A stretch of 27,363 nt of DNA, taken from assembly GCA_903843315.1 (NCBI GenBank), contig CAIMPQ010000046.1, positions 1-27,363 of the forward strand, in the 5' to 3' direction. Position numbers and translations under genes: made by a program. The notes under the pieces are model-generated. The model was not told where the DNA came from, ran no database searches, and was given only the letters and a program-made list of their open reading frames with translations. This stretch comes from an uncultured beta proteobacterium. GTDB taxonomy: Bacteria; Pseudomonadota; Gammaproteobacteria; Burkholderiales; Burkholderiaceae. Within the stretch, counting starts at the first letter, position 1. Every line of letters starts with the position of its first letter. Below, in pieces: positions 24,612 through 27,363 of the stretch.

Positions 24612-24620
24612 TTTTTTTTT
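24581..24620 (-). promoter_or_regulatory. Candidate -1 frameshift signal: A AAA AAG heptamer plus downstream hairpin
   Basis: On the minus strand the run of nine A (24612-24620) ends in G. The zero-frame codons are GCA AAA AAA AAG TAA, so A AAA AAG (24617 to 24611) is in the phase needed for a tandem -1 slip, the same heptamer as in E. coli dnaX. After a 6-nt spacer, AGCCTGCT (24604-24597) pairs with AGCGGGCT (24588-24581) over 8 bp with one G-U pair and an 8-nt loop. No upstream Shine-Dalgarno-like stimulator is visible. An alternative stem GCGGGC/GCCCGC (24587-24562) overlaps the second arm. The function is unproven. Confidence 0.5.
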
Positions 24621-24922
24621 GCTACGCGTTTTTTTGCAGCTGGACGCTTTTTAGCAGCAGGCTTCTTAGCGGCAGCTTTTTTAGCAGCTGGACGCTTTTT
24701 AGCAGCTGGACGCTTCTTAGCAGCTTTTTTAGCGGCTGGCTTTTTAGCGGCAGCTTTTTTAGCAGCTGGACGCTTCTTAGCAGCAGGACGCTTTTTAGCA
24801 GCTGGACGCTTCTTAGCAGCAGGCTTCTTTTTAGCTACTTTTTTAGCAGCTGGTTTCTTAGCGGCTACTTTTTTCTTAGCAGCTGGTTTCTTTGCAGCAG
24901 GTTTTTTCTTGGCGATTGCCAT
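24608..24922 (-). CDS. Histone H1-like Lys/Ala/Pro-rich DNA-binding protein (zero-frame part, 104 aa)
   Basis: This is a very basic, low-complexity protein built from KKPAAKK and KKRPAAKK units, like eukaryotic H1 tails and bacterial H1-like proteins (Hc2, Bordetella BpH1 types). It presumably binds DNA through charge and compacts the nucleoid; no folded domain is visible. Translation starts at the ATG at 24922 behind a good AAGGAG site. In the zero frame it stops at 24608, right after a run of nine A, without the expected C-terminus. The missing end lies in the -1 frame (24495-24611). The break may be a programmed frameshift, transcriptional slippage, a true mutation or a homopolymer sequencing error. 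It is a separate unit on the minus strand, with its own terminator near 24450-24477. Confidence 0.9.
   Translation of the reverse strand: MAIAKKKPAAKKPAAKKKVAAKKPAAKKVAKKKPAAKKRPAAKKRPAAKKRPAAKKAAAKKPAAKKAAKKRPAAKKRPAAKKAAAKKPAAKKRPAAKKRVAKKK
24636..24830 (-). repeat. 18-bp coding tandem repeats in the H1-like gene
   Basis: Imperfect repeats around the core AGCAGCTGGACGCTT (plus strand) recur, for example near 24636, 24683, 24701, 24761 and 24798. Each 18-bp unit codes for PAAKKR, and shorter PAAKK and AAAKK units interrupt them. Such arrays expand and shrink by replication slippage, so the length should vary between strains. This is a coding repeat, not a CRISPR array. Confidence 0.75.
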
Positions 24923-24959
24923 AGTATTGCTCCTTCACGTGAGGATTAGTACAAACTAC

Positions 24960-24988
24960 ATTAAGAAGACCCGACCATTCATTTCCAA
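24960..24988 (-). promoter_or_regulatory. Candidate sigma70 promoter of the H1-like gene
   Basis: On the minus strand TTGGAA (24988-24983), a 17-base spacer and CTTAAT (24965-24960) fit a weak sigma70 promoter about 38 bases before the ATG at 24922. The rest of the upstream stretch to 25075 shows no gene. The call rests on spacing and partial consensus only. Confidence 0.35.
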
Positions 24989-25075
24989 CTGATTTTGCAA
25001 CCATTTGGATTTGACGAGCGAGCCATTCATCGGCGCGCGGCTTGATGCTAGGTGCTGCACGCTAATGAATCCTGG

Positions 25076-25108
25076 AAAAAAAGCCGTGGTCCCGAAGGAC
25101 AACGGCTT
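25076..25108 (-). terminator. Rho-independent terminator of the nrdA-nrdB transcript
   Basis: AAGCCGTGGTCC pairs with GGACAACGGCTT (12 bp, one mismatch) around a CGAA tetraloop and, read on the minus strand, is followed by seven T. It is the strongest terminator in the window and lies about 146 bases after the nrdB stop. Confidence 0.88.
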
Positions 25109-25254
25109 CTTAAATGTGCTGGAAAAAATAGAGGGAATAGCCCAGGCACCCTTGAGCAAGGGTTTTCGGATTTGAGTCTGGTTTTGCTGACTTCTAAAAC
25201 TATCCAACCGTCTAATCTCCTATTTAGCCAGTTGTGCGCTTTACTGCAGTCTTA
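25109..25254 (-). other. 146-nt nrdB 3' untranslated region
   Basis: Together with 24923-25075 this forms a 332-base stretch without a credible gene. It would be the 3' end of the nrdAB transcript. It holds one small inverted repeat, ACCCTT/AAGGGT with a GAGC loop (25148-25163), and no ORF with recognisable family features. A 3'-derived small RNA ending at the strong terminator is possible but not shown. Confidence 0.4.
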
Positions 25255-26439
25255 CTACTCCCAACTCAGCGCACCACCGGTTTGATACTCAATAACGCGT
25301 GTCTCAAAAAAGTTTCGTTCTTTTTTCAGATCAATCATTTCTGACATCCATGGAAATGGATTCTCTTCATTTGGGAACATCGCGTCAAGTCCTATTTGCA
25401 AACATCTGCGATTACAGATGTATCTTAGGTATCCTTTGAACATCGGAGCGTTCAATCCGAGCACTCCTCGAGGCATCGTATCTTCGGCATAACGGTACTC
25501 TAATTCGACCGCTTTTTCGAAGATCGATTTGATCTCGTCTTTGAACGCGGAAGTCCATAACTGCGGGTTCTCCAGCTTGATTTGGTTAATTAAATCGATG
25601 CCAAAATTGCAGTGCATTGACTCGTCACGAAGGATGTATTGATACTGCTCAGCGGCGCCCGTCATTTTGTTTTGACGACCCATTGCAAGTATTTGCGTAA
25701 AACCAACATAAAAGAATAATCCTTCCATTACGCAGGCAAAAACAATGAGCGAACGCAGTAATGTTTGGTCAGTTTCTAATGTGCCAGTCTTAAAATTGGG
25801 ATTAGTCAGCACATCAATATAAGGAATTAAGAACTCATCTTTAGCGCGAATCGAGTCAATCTCGTGATACGCATTGAAGATTTCACCTTGATCTAAACCC
25901 AAGGATTCCACAATATATTGATATGCATGGGTATGAATTGCTTCCTCAAAAGCCTGACGCAATAGGTATTGGCGGCATTCTGGAGCAGTAATGTGGCGGT
26001 AAGTACCCAAAACAATATTGTTGGCAGCCAAAGAATCAGCGGTTGTAAAGAAACCGAGATTGCGTTTAATAATGCGACGCTCATCCTCAGTTAAGCCGTT
26101 AGGATCCTTCCAAAGCGCAATATCGCGGTTCATATTGATCTCTTGTGGCATCCAGTGGTTTGCACAACCGGCCAAATATTTTTCCCATGCCCACTTATAT
26201 TTAAATGGAACCAACTGATTCACGTCAGTCTTGGCATTAATCACGCGTTTATCAGCGGCATTTACCCGATGTGCCACACCTCCAGACAAACTCGCATTCT
26301 CCAGTGGTGACGGCGCTGCGGTTTGTGGTGCCATCGCAACTTGATCTGGCTGCGGACGTTGTGGCTCCACTGCAACCGGCTGCGGTGCAATACCAGCTTT
26401 CGCTAGTGCTGGAGCAACTTCCTCATCCCAATTCAACAT
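25255..26439 (-). CDS. nrdB: Class Ia ribonucleotide reductase, beta subunit (R2)
   Basis: It houses the di-iron/tyrosyl radical that drives reduction of ribonucleotides by NrdA. The 394-aa protein has metal-ligand helices with TADSLAANN (Asp as in E. coli Asp84) and FEEAIHTHAYQYI, in which Glu, His and Tyr align with E. coli Glu115, His118 and the radical Tyr122; later ligands lie around CVMEGLFFYVGF and RDESMHCNFG. About residues 15-65 form an Ala/Pro/Gln-rich extension before the conserved core (DVNQLVPFKYKWAWEKYL). It lies 45 bases after nrdA on the same strand. Confidence 0.96.
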   Translation of the reverse strand: MLNWDEEVAPALAKAGIAPQPVAVEPQRPQPDQVAMAPQTAAPSPLENASLSGGVAHRVNAADKRVINAKTDVNQLVPFKYKWAWEKYLAGCANHWMPQEINMNRDIALWKDPNGLTEDERRIIKRNLGFFTTADSLAANNIVLGTYRHITAPECRQYLLRQAFEEAIHTHAYQYIVESLGLDQGEIFNAYHEIDSIRAKDEFLIPYIDVLTNPNFKTGTLETDQTLLRSLIVFACVMEGLFFYVGFTQILAMGRQNKMTGAAEQYQYILRDESMHCNFGIDLINQIKLENPQLWTSAFKDEIKSIFEKAVELEYRYAEDTMPRGVLGLNAPMFKGYLRYICNRRCLQIGLDAMFPNEENPFPWMSEMIDLKKERNFFETRVIEYQTGGALSWE

Positions 26440-26484
26440 AATTCTCTCCTCAATTCTTCTATTTCTGACCCATAAGCAAATCGC

Positions 26485-27363
26485 TTATTGGCATGCTTCA
26501 CATTCTTCAAATCCAGCATCGCCTGGACGCATTGTGCAAACAGGACCGTCTGCCTCTACTGCGCCAGCAGCACTTGCTGCAGCTGCATCGGTACCATTAA
26601 CACCACCACCACTAGACACTGAGTTCAATTGACCACTCGTAACGGTTGATTTCTCAACGTGGGTTGCTGCCATTGTGCGGAGGTAGTAGGTTGTCTTTAA
26701 GCCCCGCAACCAAGCCAGCTTATAGGTGTCATCTAACTTCTTGCCTGATGCGCCACCCATGTAGATATTTAAGGACTGCGCTTGGTCAATCCACTTCTGA
26801 CGACGGGAAGCAGCCTCAACTAACCAGCTTGGCTCCACTTCGAAGGCGGTCGCGTACAAATCACGTAAGTCTTGTGGAATGCGATCAATCTTAGACAAAG
26901 TGCCATCAAAGTACTTCAAATCGGCGATCATGACTTCATCCCAAAGACCGCGATCCTTCAAATCACGGACCAGGTACTCATTTACCACTGTGAACTCGCC
27001 TGAAAGGTTCGATTTCACAAACAGATTCTGGAATGTGGGTTCGATGCAGGCAGAAACGCCAATGATGTTCGAAATCGTAGCGGTTGGGGCAATCGCTACG
27101 CAATTGGAATTTCGCATGCCGTGTTGCTTGATGCGAGCACGTAAATCAGTCCAATCCATCATGGAGGAGTTATCTACCTCTACATAACCACCGCGCTCAG
27201 CTGCCAACATCGCCACTGAGTCTTGTGGGAGGATGCCGCGATCCCATAAAGAGCCTTTGTAAGTGCTGTAAACACCACGTTCTTCCGCCAATTCACATGA
27301 AGCTTGGTAAGCGTAGTAGCAAACTGCTTCCATAGAAGAATCTGCAAACTTCACAGCCTCATC
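26485..27363 (-). CDS. nrdA: Class Ia ribonucleotide reductase, alpha subunit (R1), C-terminal part
   Basis: This is the catalytic subunit reducing ribonucleoside diphosphates; 292 residues are visible and the gene continues past the right edge (the visible part begins DEAVKFADSS). The segments NSNCVAIAPTATISNIIG and SACIEPTFQNLF belong to the barrel, GLKTTYYLRTMAA holds the tandem tyrosines of the radical transfer path (E. coli Tyr730/731), and the C-terminal ECEACQ has the shuttle cysteine pair that is re-reduced by thioredoxin or glutaredoxin. Before it is a flexible Gly/Ala/Ser linker. The active-site cysteines and the allosteric ATP-cone lie outside the window. Confidence 0.96.
   Translation of the reverse strand, partial: DEAVKFADSSMEAVCYYAYQASCELAEERGVYSTYKGSLWDRGILPQDSVAMLAAERGGYVEVDNSSMMDWTDLRARIKQHGMRNSNCVAIAPTATISNIIGVSACIEPTFQNLFVKSNLSGEFTVVNEYLVRDLKDRGLWDEVMIADLKYFDGTLSKIDRIPQDLRDLYATAFEVEPSWLVEAASRRQKWIDQAQSLNIYMGGASGKKLDDTYKLAWLRGLKTTYYLRTMAATHVEKSTVTSGQLNSVSSGGGVNGTDAAAASAAGAVEADGPVCTMRPGDAGFEECEACQ

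Noticed and set aside
24636..24830. Direct repeats resembling a small CRISPR array
   Set aside because: The units are continuous coding repeats (PAAKKR) without unique spacers and no cas gene is present.
24956..25285. Open frames on both strands in the nrdB/H1-like interval (24956-25207 minus, 25052-25285 plus)
   Set aside because: Both cross the strong nrdAB terminator hairpin, the plus one runs into the nrdB 3' end, and neither has recognisable features.
1..27363. Mobile element, prophage, defence island or biosynthetic cluster
   Set aside because: No transposase, integrase, phage gene, attachment repeat or composition shift was seen; genes are core metabolism in recognisable order.

Overview
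The window looks like chromosomal DNA of a betaproteobacterium of the order Burkholderiales, most likely Polynucleobacter or a close freshwater relative. The case rests on recognisable proteins (NrdA/NrdB class Ia, MaeB with a phosphotransacetylase tail, an Ala/Lys/Pro histone H1-like protein, type II AroQ, PyrF of about 280 aa), on moderate base composition, and on gene order (bamE/fur divergent; mpl-SDR-RNB-TonB-aroE-mtgA; aroQ-accB-accC-prmA) that I recall from Burkholderiales. The taxonomic assignment is inference. I see no insertion sequence, prophage, CRISPR array, tRNA or rRNA.

Layout: (1) 1-750, the 5' part of bamE facing away from fur. (2) 865-3913, gap and tkt in one minus-strand unit, ending at a hairpin shared with fur. 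(3) 3959-4720, rsmE. (4) 4752-7823, a barstar-domain protein and maeB on the minus strand. (5) 7908-9987, thiL-pgpA-pncC, joined by two ATGA stop/start overlaps. (6) 10004-11882, corA and pyrF, divergent. (7) 11888-18648, a six-gene minus-strand run mpl -> SDR -> RNB ribonuclease -> TonB-like -> aroE -> mtgA, covering peptidoglycan recycling and synthesis, RNA decay and the shikimate pathway. (8) 18675-19202, a TlpA-type thioredoxin. (9) 19453-23355, aroQ-accB-accC-prmA: shikimate step 3, acetyl-CoA carboxylase and ribosomal protein L11 methylation. (10) 23436-24395, a PfkB-family kinase. (11) 24495-24922, a histone H1-like gene with a frame break. (12) 25255-27363, nrdB and the 3' part of nrdA.

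Metabolic theme: the GAPDH has the NADP-type (GapB-like) cofactor pocket and sits with transketolase; the malic enzyme is the NADP/PTA type. Together these suggest gluconeogenic, NADPH-yielding carbon flow from organic acids (inference).

The most unusual features are two. First, the histone H1-like reading frame stops directly after an in-phase A AAA AAG heptamer inside a run of nine A. The -1 frame continues for 38 codons of the same Lys/Ala-rich protein to a WPFPTG-type C-terminus, and a hairpin lies 6 nt after the heptamer. This is the layout of dnaX-type programmed frameshifting, though a homopolymer error or an ordinary indel is also possible. Second, prmA is fused in frame to a membrane-anchored DUF3426-like domain without the usual N-terminal zinc ribbon, with another A9 run exactly at the junction.
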